A stretch of 56,381 nt of DNA, taken from contig NZ_QKVL01000037.1 in NCBI RefSeq assembly GCF_003231275.1, positions 1-56,381 on the forward strand, given 5' to 3'. The notes below the pieces were generated by a model. It ran no database searches. It was not told the DNA's origin and saw nothing but the letters and a program-made list of their open reading frames with translations. How positions within the stretch are numbered: the first letter of the stretch is position 1; each line of letters begins with the position of its first letter. A program made the position numbers and the translations under genes. The DNA comes from Pseudomonas huaxiensis. GTDB lineage: Bacteria > Pseudomonadota > Gammaproteobacteria > Pseudomonadales > Pseudomonadaceae. Below are positions 46,301-55,277 of the stretch, one piece after another.

Positions 46301-47669
46301 GCGCCTGATAATGCGCCTCGTCGAGGTCGGCGTAGGGTTTGGCGCGACGAAAACAGTCGAGCAGCGCCTGTTCTGCCCACGGCTGGCAACTGACCTCGGC
46401 GATGATCTGCTGGGCCAGCACGTCCAGCGGCGCTTGTGGCACATGCAACTCGTCCAGCTCGCCGCGACGCACGCAGTCGAGCAGGGCGACGCATTCGATC
46501 AGATCGTCGCGGGTGGTGGCGAACAGACGGCCTTTTGGCGTGCCTTCAACCTGGTGACCGGAGCGGCCGACGCGCTGCAGAAACGCGGCGATGGAGCCGG
46601 GCGAACCGATCTGGCAGACCAGTTCGACTTCGCCGATATCGATGCCGAGTTCCAGTGATGCGGTGGCCACCAGCACTTGCAGTTCGCCGCGCTTGAGGCG
46701 TTGTTCGGCGTCCAGTCGCGCTTCTTTCGCCAGGCTGCCGTGGTGCGCCGCCACCGCTTCGCGGCCGAGGCGTTCGCTGAGGTGTCGGGCCAGGCGTTCG
46801 GCCAGGCGCCGGGTGTTGACGAACACCAGGGTGGTGCGGTGTTCGCGGGCCAGCACCGCAAGGCGGTCGTAGACACGCTCCCAGACATCGTTGGCCATCA
46901 CCGCGCCGAGGGGCTGTGGCGGGACTTCAATGGCCAGGTCGCGCTGGCGTGCGTGACCGATATCCACCACCGCGCAGGTGCGCTCCGTGCCCACCAGATA
47001 ATCCGCCACACGCTCCACCGGCCGCTGCGTTGCGGACAGGCCGATGCGCCGCAGCGGCCTGCCGCACAGGGATTCAAGACGCTCAAGGGTCAGGCTCAGA
47101 TGGCTGCCGCGTTTGTTGCCGGCGATGTCGTGGATTTCATCGACGATCACTGTGTGCACGGTCGCCAAGCCCTTGCGCCCGGACGCCGAGCCCAACAGCA
47201 CATACAGCGACTCCGGTGTGGTCACCAGAATGTGCGGTGCCTGCCGGCGCATGGCGCTGCGTTCTTTCTGCGGGGTGTCGCCGGTGCGTACGGCGGTGCG
47301 GATGGCGGGAACCGGCAGACCGAGCTGCTCCAGCTCGGCACTGATACCGGCCAGCGGATTCTGCAGGTTGATCTGGATATCGTTGGACAGCGCCTTGAGC
47401 GGCGAGACGTAGACCACCCGGGTTTCATCCGGCAACTGGCCGTCGTTGGCCAGGCCCTGTTCGAACAGTTCGTCGAGTACGGCGAGAAAGGCGGTGAGGG
47501 TCTTGCCGGAACCGGTCGGCGCCGCCACAAGCAGCGATTCACCGTTGCGGATCAGCGGCCAGGCCTGCGCCTGCGCAGCCGTCACCGTCGGAAAATGGCG
47601 GCGAAACCAGTGGCGGACAGCCGGGTGGAAGATGTCCAGCACCGGATGGTTGTGGGCGGGCAGATTCAT
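43377..47669 (-). CDS. lhr: Large helicase-related protein Lhr (bacterial, long form)
   Basis: A superfamily 2 helicase of 1430 residues when started at MNLPAHNHPVLDIFHP; an open extension of 53 residues upstream looks non-coding. Walker A is APTGSGKT (near residue 51), DEIH is the DEAD-box equivalent (in VIVDEIHDIAGNKRG, near 166), and helicase motif VI is QRVGRSGHQ (near 370). The Lhr core then continues with the winged-helix and beta-barrel domains, and the long C-terminal extension (about 880-1430) is typical of the bacterial Lhr-CTD. It has been linked to DNA repair in other bacteria. It is divergent from the NUDIX gene. Confidence 0.93.
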   Translation of the reverse strand: MNLPAHNHPVLDIFHPAVRHWFRRHFPTVTAAQAQAWPLIRNGESLLVAAPTGSGKTLTAFLAVLDELFEQGLANDGQLPDETRVVYVSPLKALSNDIQINLQNPLAGISAELEQLGLPVPAIRTAVRTGDTPQKERSAMRRQAPHILVTTPESLYVLLGSASGRKGLATVHTVIVDEIHDIAGNKRGSHLSLTLERLESLCGRPLRRIGLSATQRPVERVADYLVGTERTCAVVDIGHARQRDLAIEVPPQPLGAVMANDVWERVYDRLAVLAREHRTTLVFVNTRRLAERLARHLSERLGREAVAAHHGSLAKEARLDAEQRLKRGELQVLVATASLELGIDIGEVELVCQIGSPGSIAAFLQRVGRSGHQVEGTPKGRLFATTRDDLIECVALLDCVRRGELDELHVPQAPLDVLAQQIIAEVSCQPWAEQALLDCFRRAKPYADLDEAHYQALLRMLAEGYSGRQGVRGAYLHRDAVSGELRGRRGSQLTALTSGGTIPDNADYAVMLEPQALNIGSVNEDFAVESIAGDIFQLGNASYRILRVEPGKVRVEDAQGLPPTIPFWLGEAPGRSDELSRAVARLQGEIDQCLEDHQGREQPLLDWLGATLGLAADSAAQLFDYLGRTRQVLGALPSQNTLVMERFFDESGGTQLIIHSPFGSRINRAWGLALRKRFCRTFNFELQAAASEDAIILSLSAGHSFPLQDVWRFLPSASAEQVLIQAVLDAPLFGVRWRWNAGVALALPRFAGGKRIAPQIQRMRSEDLTAAVFPDQLACLENLAGEREVPEHPLVEQTLDDCLHEAMDADGWLALLRRIEGGDIRLICRDLPAPSPLAAAILNARPYTFLDDAPLEERRTQAVLNRRWSEPQSGDELGALDRDAIAAVALEAWPAPGSSDEMHEALMSLAAISDAEVAANPGWAQWLGALAESGRACHLQVADGAGLWLARERLNGLRAVYPHAELQPAVAALPGFDAVVDEDSAALELLRARLSGFGPLTPEQIAAPLHLELAVIQQVLARLEGEGYVMRGQFHPDEPREQWCERHLLARIHRYTIKRLRREIEPVSLQDFMRFLFDWQHLSSASRLQGNAALGEVLEQFEGYAAAAGAWESDLLPARLGDYSPRWLDEACRAGKFTWARLAPTGKAAASTLRSTPLVLLPRSRLGIWQGLGQPFDIDALSPRAQKVHSALSQHGALFFDELRDDAHLLPTELENALQELVAAGLVSADSFAGLRALITPASKRQAHSSRRGRGPLFGGMDDAGRWALLRRSAASDDSEAVREHIARTLLRRYGVVFWRLLEREADWLPSWRELLRTFHRLEARGEIRGGRFVSGLAGEQFALPEAIAVLRGVRRRPLDGSLVVVSGSDPLNLSGSLLPGSKVPALAGNRLLYRNGLPVAALVAGAVQCWPEVAEEDHAALRDRLIRGA

Positions 47670-47774
47670 CCTCTGTTTATGCGTCCTGCATCCGATGCTT
47701 GCAAGGGGCCACTGGTCAGTTGCGGCATGACCGTGGGATCCTTGCCGGCCTTTTTTTCGCTGTGAGCTGTCGCC

Positions 47775-48173
47775 ATGAGCAAGACCATCCGCATCGCCGC
47801 CGCCTTGTTGATTGACCCGCGCGGACACACCTTGCTGGTGCGCAAGCGCGGCACCCAGGCGTTCATGCAGCCGGGCGGCAAGATCGAGGCGGGCGAAGCA
47901 CCGGTGGCGGCGCTGGCGCGGGAGTTGTTCGAAGAGTTGGGGCTGCGCATCGATGAGGCGCAGGCCGGCTATCTCGGCAACTTCAGCGCGCCGGCGGCCA
48001 ATGAGCCGGGCTTCGAGGTGGTGTGCGAACTGTTCCGCGTTGACACCGCTGAGACCGTGGTGCCAGCGGCGGAAATCGAGGAAGCCCTGTGGGTGGATGC
48101 CGAGGCGGCCGAGCGGCTGGTGTTGGCGCCGTTAACGCGGGATCTGATCCTGCCGCTCTACCGAGGCGTTTGA
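47775..48173 (+). CDS. NUDIX hydrolase
   Basis: A 132-residue enzyme with an exact Nudix box, GGKIEAGEAPVAALARELFE followed by ELGL (residues about 34-57), fitting G-x5-E-x7-R-E-U-x-E-E-x-G-U. The preceding LLVRKRGTQAFMQPGG strand and the compact size suggest an 8-oxo-dGTP or other nucleoside diphosphate-X hydrolase; the substrate cannot be set. It is divergent from lhr, with 105 bp between their starts. Confidence 0.93.
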   Translation: MSKTIRIAAALLIDPRGHTLLVRKRGTQAFMQPGGKIEAGEAPVAALARELFEELGLRIDEAQAGYLGNFSAPAANEPGFEVVCELFRVDTAETVVPAAEIEEALWVDAEAAERLVLAPLTRDLILPLYRGV

Positions 48174-48207
48174 CAGGCAATCGCAACGCGTCGGCCACGC
48201 ACAATTC

Positions 48208-48403
48208 CGTGGGAGCGGCTGTTCGCCGCGAAGGGCCGCGCAGCGGCCCTAAATCCATCCAGCAACCTGTTTCTGGCCGGTTGGGGTCTCACATTCAGCG
48301 ATCCTCAACGTCGACAAAAATGCCGTATGTAGACAGCCATCTCGTGCTGGATGGTTTTGGGGCCGCTGTGCGGCCCATCGCGGCTAACGGCCGCTCCTAC
48401 AGG
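48208..48403. repeat. Two REP-like palindromes between the NUDIX gene and metR
   Basis: The first (48208-48250) is GTGGGAGCGGCTGTTCGCCG with a CGCGAAGGGCCGC..GCGGCCC hairpin. The second (48358-48403) is GGGCCGC..GCGGCCCATCGCGG followed by CGGCCGCTCCTACAGG, roughly the inverse of the first. A short segment after it (GCGTAGATATCTATCC, about 48426-48441) resembles the terminal arm of the 18591-18898 element. These repeats fill the 269-bp gap between convergent genes. Confidence 0.75.
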
Positions 48404-48442
48404 TTCCGTGTCAACTCCCGGTGTTTGCGTAGATATCTATCC

Positions 48443-49360
48443 TTACCTGACCACACTCACCCCATCGAGGGTGGAGAACGAGGTGTCCTTGGCGGTCAGC
48501 AGGAAGTCGCGCATGTACGGTGCGTCGAGCATGTCGGTGCGGATCGCGGCGTACAGCGTGGCGAACAGGCCTTTTTCGCCGAGGCGCTTGCCCTTCACAT
48601 AACCCCGTGAGCTGTATTCGTGCAGCGCCCAGTGCGGCATGCCGCAGACGCCGCGGCCGCTGGCCACCAGTTGCATCATCATCACCGTCAGTTCCGCCGT
48701 GCGCACTTGCCCCGGCTCGACGTCGGCCGGTTCGAGGAAGCGGGTGAAGATGTCCAGGCGGTCGCGCTCCACCGGGTAGGTGATCAGGGTTTCCTTGGCC
48801 AGGTCTTCAGGCACCACATAGGGCTTGGCTGCCAGCGGGTGCTGGTTGGCCACGGCCAGCATCGCTTCGTAGGTGAACAGCGGGACGTAGGTGATCCCGG
48901 CCAGATCCACCGGGTCGGAAGTCACCACCAGATCGAGATCGCCACGGGCCAAGGCCGGCAGCGGGGCGAAGGCGAAGCCTGAGGCCAGGTCCAGCTCGAC
49001 TTCCGGCCAGGCATCGCGGAACTGGTCGATGGTCGGCATCAGCCACTGGAAGCAACTGTGGCACTCGATCGCCATATGCAGGCGCCCGGCGGTGCCACCG
49101 GCCAGCCGCGCGATGTCGCGTTCGGCACCGCGCAGCAGCGGCAGGGTGGCGTCGGCCAGTTGCAGCAGGCGCAAGCCGGCGCTGGTGAAGCGGATCGGCT
49201 TGGTCTTGCGCACGAACAGTTGCATGCCCAGGCGCTCTTCCAGTTCCTTGAACTGGTGCGAGAGCGCCGACTGGGTCAGGTGCAGGCGGTCAGCGGCGTC
49301 GACCAGGCTGTCAGCCTCGCGCAAGGCGTGCAGGGTTTTCAGGTGGCGGATTTCGAGCAC
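48443..49360 (-). CDS. metR: LysR-type regulator of methionine synthesis, MetR
   Basis: A 305-residue LysR-family activator. The GTG at 49360 gives (M)LEIRHLKTLHALREADSLV, the usual MetR start; upstream open codons do not resemble the family. The N-terminal helix-turn-helix is DAADRLHLTQSALSHQFKEL (residues about 21-40). The effector domain contains LHMAIECHSCFQWLMP (near 94), a MetR hallmark linked to homocysteine sensing. No metE lies next to it in this window, although that is the common arrangement, so it would act in trans. Confidence 0.93.
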   Translation of the reverse strand: MLEIRHLKTLHALREADSLVDAADRLHLTQSALSHQFKELEERLGMQLFVRKTKPIRFTSAGLRLLQLADATLPLLRGAERDIARLAGGTAGRLHMAIECHSCFQWLMPTIDQFRDAWPEVELDLASGFAFAPLPALARGDLDLVVTSDPVDLAGITYVPLFTYEAMLAVANQHPLAAKPYVVPEDLAKETLITYPVERDRLDIFTRFLEPADVEPGQVRTAELTVMMMQLVASGRGVCGMPHWALHEYSSRGYVKGKRLGEKGLFATLYAAIRTDMLDAPYMRDFLLTAKDTSFSTLDGVSVVR

Positions 49361-49520
49361 CCGGATTCTCCATGAATAACATTTGAGTAAAAACAAGATT
49401 GGTTGAGTTTGTCTCATGCAGGCCGGGCTGTCGACTACCGAAATGACATCGCCATCAGCCGGCAGAAAGCCGGACCGTTTTGCGCCGGGCCGGCTGTTGG
49501 AGTGGGCGGTGCGCCGTCGA

Positions 49521-52500
49521 TCAGGTGAACAGCGCCGCGAAGTGCTTGCGCGCTAGCGCCTTGCCAATATCGCCACGCCAGATTCGCTTGGCCGTTTCAC
49601 CTTGGGCCTGCTGCCATTGCAGACCGAGGCGGCGTTGTTCGGCGGTCTTGAGGTGGGCCTTGGCGAAACTGTCGAATCCCGGGTTCGCCGAGTCGTAGTG
49701 AAAATGCGCATACCACAGGGGCGCAGGCGGGGCCTGGGTCAGGTCGCGGATCTCGAACTCGAGCAGAAACTCGACGCGCCCATCGGGACGCCGTGGCATT
49801 GCTGTCATGTCGCTGACCTTGATGATGTCCACTGATCCTTGTTCCAGCAGATAGTCGAGCATTCCTTCGCTTGGCGTTTTGCTCTCCAGGGTCTGGCGGA
49901 TGCGCAACTCCCGACCCAGTGTCAGCAGTTCATTCGCCTTGGTCCGGAGCACGTCTGGCAGCGAGGCTTGCGGATCCTGTGCGGCGATGAGCGAGGCGCG
50001 GGTACGAAGCTCCAGGGCTTCACTGACCAGCATGTGCTCCAGGTCTACCGGCAACATATTCTGTCGCGCATAGCCCTGCACTTTGCTGGTGTAGGCGGGG
50101 AGTTGGTCCAGACGTTCCCGCGCTTCACGGGTGAGCTGCTTGAGGTCAACGGGTACGGGTGGCGGCGAGGACCTGGGGTTTTCCAGTCGCCAGCGGCCTT
50201 GCTGGCCCTCCACGTAGATTTCCGTCTGGTTGTTGATGCCGGGGACCGTCATGCGCCGCTGCCTGTCGGCACGTTGCTCGATACCCATCAGGACCTGGTT
50301 GTCCTCGGTTTCGAACAGCCGACGCGCTGGTTGGGCCGGGCCCGGACGACGCGTGGGCGGGAAGGCGGCCTTCTTTCTCCAGCGCTCGGCCAACTCAGTG
50401 ATGTAGAGCAGTCCGTCCAGGAGTGGACGGACATGGCGCTGCTCGAAGAACTGCGGATAGCTGGCATTCCAGGCGAGAAAGTCGCGGTGGAAGTTCTGGT
50501 AGGTTTCGTGGCAGTTCTGCAGCACAAGGTTACGCTGGGCAGCGTTGCTTTGAACTTCAGTCAGGTGGAGTTGGTTGCTGAGTGCCCGATCGAGTCGGGT
50601 CCGGCTTTCGGAGATCCGCAGTTGTAACAGGAACCAGGACACATCGATGGCGGCGTCGTAGTCATTGACGATTTCCAGGTAGTTGCCGACTTTCAGGAGC
50701 TCGGTGGTGGCCTGGCTGAATTTCTGCCGCAGATGCTCCACATCTTCGCGCACGTGGGCGCGCTGCTCGGCGACGGTGATGCGTTTGTTCCAGGATTCGA
50801 CTTCCTGCATCAGGGTGCTGGTTTCGTCGAGTTTCTTCACCAGTTTCAAGCGCATCTGTTTGCGTTGCTGCAACAGCAACACGTGGTGCTGGATGTTCTC
50901 GGCGGGGGTTGCCTCGATCTCGAGGCCGAGGCGGTCGATTCGTGCAAGGTGTGCCAGGGCCTTGGGTTTGATGATGTTCAGTTCGTTGAGCCGGCGATCG
51001 ACCTGCAGCCAGGCAAGACGGCTCTGCAGGGCCTTCAGCCGCGTTCGGTTATTGCCGGCGCTCAACAACACCAGCGCGTCCAGGTCCGGGTACAGCTCGC
51101 TGGCGATTTCTCGTTCCTTCAGGTAGCGGACGCTCAGCTCGTTGCTCAAGGTTTTACGTACCTGCAGATCGGCTGTCTGGTTGAAGCGTCTTTGCAGGTC
51201 TGCAGTGCCGGTGTTAAGGGTTTGAAGTTCGCCCATCTTGTGGTCGAGGCGACTTTTGAGTGCTTGCTGGCGACGCAGGACTGCATCGGTCCACCAGCGT
51301 GGCAGGTGCTGACGAATGGCTGCGGGCCAGAGCGGGTCGGCAAGGTCGGCCAAGTGTCCCAACGCTGCCCCGCCTCCGGCGACGGGGCTGATGATGTTGA
51401 CGCCGTAGAGTGCTCCGTGGGTATCCCAGTTTCCGAAGCCATCAAGGGCGACAGGCTGTCTGTACCCGGTATGGCTGTTACCGAGCAGACGCCAGGTGTG
51501 GCGGCTGGCATCGAACTGCACTTGATAGATCCGGCCGTTGTTGAGGATGAAATTCCCTCGGGTGTGGCGGTAGATCCCGCGGTAGATGCCCTCGGTACCT
51601 GGGGTCAGACCCGCCAGTGACAGTTCGCCGATGTACTCGTAGCCACTGAAGCGATCCACGACGGTACGCCGACGGCCCCCAGGCGCGGGATGCAAGTGAC
51701 CGCTGGCGACCAGCCGGACCAATTGTCGCTGGCGGATCCACGCGCGGCTCGGCATCGGGTTGGCCCCTGCGCCGGGCGCGAGGTCCATGGCGGCGTCGAT
51801 CAAGGACCCGAGGAGCGATTCAAGTGCCTCCAGACCGTCGACCACGTCGTTGCGCAGAAAGGCGGCGACCGCGCGGTTCGCGCTGGTCCAGGCGTCATAG
51901 AGTGCGATCACCGTACCGACGAATGGCAGCACGCCCAAGGCCATTTTTATGTAGTCGAATACCCTTCCACTCTCCAGCGCGAACAGCTCCAGGCGCAGGT
52001 CCCGATTGGAGCGCGATGTCGCGCGGTGGGCCTGCACCAGGCGGCCCAGGTGCGCGTTGAGCTGGTGAGCTGCCAGCGAAGTGGTGGCGGGCCAGGCTTG
52101 CTCAATGCCGATCAGTCCGTCGAAATGGCGAATGCACGCCTCGTTGATGCGGGCGAGGTGGTAATCCACGGCACCCTCCAGAGCCCGGTCGGCGAGATAG
52201 GCCGCCATGTTGCTGTCGAAGGCCAGATTGAACAGGGCCATTCGCGCGCTTTCCAGGTCCGCATACTGGCGCAGGAAGACGGCATCGGGGCTGTCTGGCA
52301 AATAGAGCAGCGTCAGGCCACTGACGCGTTCATGGATGAACGTCACGCCCGACAAGGTACTTGGGCGATCATCGCTGTCGGGGCCGCCAGGCATCAGCAT
52401 CGCGGGCAACAGACAGACGCGTTTGCCACCCTGATTGAAGGCTTCGTTGGAGCTGGCGTCGATGGCCAGCGTCAGGATTGCCTGGCCGGCAGAGGTGATA

Positions 52501-55076
52501 TGACGCTGGTGAAGCGCCGCCCGCGTACGGATCGCCAGCATCAAGCGAATTGGCTCAAGCAGGCACTCCTGATGGTATTGCTGGTGAAACGGATCGCCAT
52601 CCGCCGAGCCCAGGAACGTATCGCGGATGCGTTGCTCGTAACGGCCGGCGAGGTCCAGTTCGGTAACGAAGCGCCGCAGGTAAGTGAGGTCCAGCCCGGA
52701 GGCGAGCGTGGCCTGGTCTGTGCTGTTCCCCCGGGTGAGCAACACCTTCATGAACTGCAGACGGAAGAACATGCTCTGGTCGATGTTGGTCAGGGCCAGT
52801 GTCTGAAGGCTCATCACGCTTCTGGTCTTGCTCGGTGTCAGCACCACTTTCATCGGTGTGCCGGGGGCTCCTGATCCTGCAATCACGTCCTTCGCGAAAT
52901 AGGTCGTGTCGGGAATGTCGAGGTTCACCTGCACCTGACTGCCGAGCGCGAAGTCTTGTAACAGTCGGGCTGCGACCTGCTGTGTGGCGAAATCATCGCG
53001 GCGAGGTAGCTCGCGCTCCAGCAAAGCCTGTGAGCGTTGCGCGGCAGGCAAGCAGGCCTCGATCAGAGCCTTGAATGACTGGCGGTCCTGGTCTGACAGC
53101 CGTTCAAACCACTGCGGCTGGGCGCGGCTCAGGACCAGGGATCGGTTCTGTTCGAGGAACCGCTCGTAGGCCAGATCCCTGGCGGCATTGACTGGAACGC
53201 TCAACTCATCGATGACTGCGCGCCGCAGTTCCTCCAGTGCGCTCTGGTACTGCGCTTGATCGTGCGCGGTAAAGCGCTGAAGCAGCTCGAGCGCAGCCCG
53301 CTCGAACCGGGCAAGCTGGTGTTGCAGGCTGTAGTCGAACGCGTCTTCCTGCACGGGCGTGAGTAGCAGCGTTTGGGTATTGCTGCCGGCTGGAAGCTTG
53401 AAGAATTCACGCTCCAGCGCCTCGACCGAGGCGAACCGCAGCAGGCCACCCGCGCCGCCAGGCCAGCACAGCAATACCGGGTACTCGGGGGCCAGAGTGG
53501 ACGCCGAAGTCCCCTGAGCAATGACCAGTACACCGTTCAGGGGATGTGAACGGACCTGTTGGTTGTCGTCGGCATGCAGGGTCAGCGAGGCTGCAACCAC
53601 CGGCATGTGGCGCTGCGCGGCAGTGGGGGCGCTGAGGACCGCGTCGAGCATTGCCCATTCGTCGTCGCCAAGCTGACGCATGGCGCGCTGAATATCGGCC
53701 TCGGCCCGCAGGCCATCCTTGCGCGCTTGCTTGAGTTCGTCGTAGGAGGGGCCTGATGAAATACGCAGCTCGTGCAGGCGCGAGCTGTCGAGTAATGAGG
53801 TCGCCGCCTGCTCGGCGCGGCTTTGCGCACTGGCCAGGGCGTCGAAGGCTCTGTCGAGCGGTTGCAGGGTGGACGGGGGAGGCGATTCGCTGTTGTCCTT
53901 CGCACCTGCCATGGCTTCGAAGGCTTCCAGATGCCGCTTGACCATGGCCAGGCGAGTGCCCAGTGGCATGTCCTGGTACAGGTTGCCAAAGTCGGTCGAA
54001 CGGTGCATTTCGGCGTCTTCGATATCGCTGGCCAACGTCGGCAATTGAGGCGGTTCGGCGAACAGGGGGTTGGCCGCGCGCGCGCGGTCGTAGGCGTCGG
54101 CCGCGGCGAGTGGGGCGCCCAGGTCGGGCTCATCATTTTGAAGCACGGAACTGAGGCGGATCTCCCGCAGATGGCTCATCAGGTGCCGGAAGGCGGCATC
54201 CAGCGGCGCTTCCTGCCATTGATAGGCCAACGTGTTGCGCGGTCGAACCTCGTTGCCCTTGTAGCCCCACAGTGACCGCTGGCGGTCCAGCAGCTCGGAT
54301 TCCAGCGCCGCTCGGTTGGCGAATACCTGCATTACCGGTGTGTGCAAGGGCAGGTACAGCAGTTGATCAGTACCCAGGCCCGCGTCGGTGATGACCAATG
54401 CGCCAGGCAGCTTCAGTTTGCTGCCATCAACCAGAACCAGATGCAGTGTCTCGAATCGCGTGGATATGGCGACCGTATCCGGGCGAGGGAACGCCGCTTG
54501 TGCTGCTTGCCATTGGTCCGTGGTCAGGGTGCCCTCGGCACGGGCAAGATCGAGCGCGGCCCTGAAGTGCGTCTGATACTGGTTCGCAGCCCAGGCGCGC
54601 CGCGACAGTGGTGTGCAAGGCGCTCGGGTATTCCAGTAGGCGGTCCACTGGTCATTGAGGTTACCGCTGAAGTTGAGGGTTTTGAGCGTTTCCAGCAGCG
54701 CCGTTGGCGACTGGCCATGCAAAGGATGGTCTGCGGGCAAGCCAAAGACTTCGCTGATCTGATTCAGGTCGGGTTCCAACCGGGGAAGTTGCAGGGCGAG
54801 CGCACTGGCTTCCCCCAGGTCGATGCGTTGGCCGCTGTGAAAGCGCAGGCCAGCTAGCGCACTGTCCAGGCTCCAATGCTGGTGGATCTGCTGGCTGATC
54901 GAGTCGCGGATCCCCGGAAGCCCGCTCAGCAATTCGAGCATGTGTTGACGGCATTCCTGCCAGCGTGCAGCAGCGCTGAAAAACAGGTTTTCGTCGTACG
55001 GGCGGGAGTCGTCGAGGTCCTGGTCCAACGCGAAGTCGATCGGGTTCAGGGGCGCGTTCTGGCTGGGGAGGGGCAT
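49521..55076 (-). CDS. Giant dermonecrotic-toxin-domain (DUF6543) protein
   Basis: A predicted protein of 1851 residues when started at MPLPSQNAPLNPIDFALD, which has GAGGT seven bases upstream; an in-frame ATG at 55190 would add 38. The N-terminal ~1000 residues contain two similar copies of the region pseudomonads carry in DUF6543 proteins (LHLVLVDGSKLKLPGALVI near 255; LRSHPLNGVLVIAQGT-like segment near 520). A hydrophobic stretch near 1040-1065 (MALGVLPFVGTVIALYDAW) could insert in membranes. Then come GLTPGTEGIYRGIYRHTRG (near 1160), long coiled-coil helices (about 1260-1480) and a C-terminal region ending in WRGDIGKALARKHFAALFT. There is no signal peptide and no cysteine in roughly the last 330 residues. 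It is probably an exported or contact-delivered toxin; route and activity are unknown. Confidence 0.75.
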   Translation of the reverse strand: MPLPSQNAPLNPIDFALDQDLDDSRPYDENLFFSAAARWQECRQHMLELLSGLPGIRDSISQQIHQHWSLDSALAGLRFHSGQRIDLGEASALALQLPRLEPDLNQISEVFGLPADHPLHGQSPTALLETLKTLNFSGNLNDQWTAYWNTRAPCTPLSRRAWAANQYQTHFRAALDLARAEGTLTTDQWQAAQAAFPRPDTVAISTRFETLHLVLVDGSKLKLPGALVITDAGLGTDQLLYLPLHTPVMQVFANRAALESELLDRQRSLWGYKGNEVRPRNTLAYQWQEAPLDAAFRHLMSHLREIRLSSVLQNDEPDLGAPLAAADAYDRARAANPLFAEPPQLPTLASDIEDAEMHRSTDFGNLYQDMPLGTRLAMVKRHLEAFEAMAGAKDNSESPPPSTLQPLDRAFDALASAQSRAEQAATSLLDSSRLHELRISSGPSYDELKQARKDGLRAEADIQRAMRQLGDDEWAMLDAVLSAPTAAQRHMPVVAASLTLHADDNQQVRSHPLNGVLVIAQGTSASTLAPEYPVLLCWPGGAGGLLRFASVEALEREFFKLPAGSNTQTLLLTPVQEDAFDYSLQHQLARFERAALELLQRFTAHDQAQYQSALEELRRAVIDELSVPVNAARDLAYERFLEQNRSLVLSRAQPQWFERLSDQDRQSFKALIEACLPAAQRSQALLERELPRRDDFATQQVAARLLQDFALGSQVQVNLDIPDTTYFAKDVIAGSGAPGTPMKVVLTPSKTRSVMSLQTLALTNIDQSMFFRLQFMKVLLTRGNSTDQATLASGLDLTYLRRFVTELDLAGRYEQRIRDTFLGSADGDPFHQQYHQECLLEPIRLMLAIRTRAALHQRHITSAGQAILTLAIDASSNEAFNQGGKRVCLLPAMLMPGGPDSDDRPSTLSGVTFIHERVSGLTLLYLPDSPDAVFLRQYADLESARMALFNLAFDSNMAAYLADRALEGAVDYHLARINEACIRHFDGLIGIEQAWPATTSLAAHQLNAHLGRLVQAHRATSRSNRDLRLELFALESGRVFDYIKMALGVLPFVGTVIALYDAWTSANRAVAAFLRNDVVDGLEALESLLGSLIDAAMDLAPGAGANPMPSRAWIRQRQLVRLVASGHLHPAPGGRRRTVVDRFSGYEYIGELSLAGLTPGTEGIYRGIYRHTRGNFILNNGRIYQVQFDASRHTWRLLGNSHTGYRQPVALDGFGNWDTHGALYGVNIISPVAGGGAALGHLADLADPLWPAAIRQHLPRWWTDAVLRRQQALKSRLDHKMGELQTLNTGTADLQRRFNQTADLQVRKTLSNELSVRYLKEREIASELYPDLDALVLLSAGNNRTRLKALQSRLAWLQVDRRLNELNIIKPKALAHLARIDRLGLEIEATPAENIQHHVLLLQQRKQMRLKLVKKLDETSTLMQEVESWNKRITVAEQRAHVREDVEHLRQKFSQATTELLKVGNYLEIVNDYDAAIDVSWFLLQLRISESRTRLDRALSNQLHLTEVQSNAAQRNLVLQNCHETYQNFHRDFLAWNASYPQFFEQRHVRPLLDGLLYITELAERWRKKAAFPPTRRPGPAQPARRLFETEDNQVLMGIEQRADRQRRMTVPGINNQTEIYVEGQQGRWRLENPRSSPPPVPVDLKQLTREARERLDQLPAYTSKVQGYARQNMLPVDLEHMLVSEALELRTRASLIAAQDPQASLPDVLRTKANELLTLGRELRIRQTLESKTPSEGMLDYLLEQGSVDIIKVSDMTAMPRRPDGRVEFLLEFEIRDLTQAPPAPLWYAHFHYDSANPGFDSFAKAHLKTAEQRRLGLQWQQAQGETAKRIWRGDIGKALARKHFAALFT

Positions 55077-55277
55077 CGGGTTTACCTCAGATTCGGCAAA
55101 AGCAGGCCGTCGTGGCGCTGCTGTCGGCAGATTTGAGGTGAACCCCGGCGTGGGTGGGCGGTAGATAACTATCCGCTGGGCGGGGTTCATGAAATTGTCA
55201 CGGAACTGTGGCAGCGCGCCGGCACAAACATCATCACACTCGCGCTCTACTGGGGATTTCGTTTTCGGTGTTTTTCC

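Noticed and set aside
49521..50500. NEL-type E3 ligase domain at the end of the DUF6543 protein
   Set aside because: Considered because relatives have it and because of the E2-like gene. No CxD motif and no cysteine are present in the last ~330 residues.
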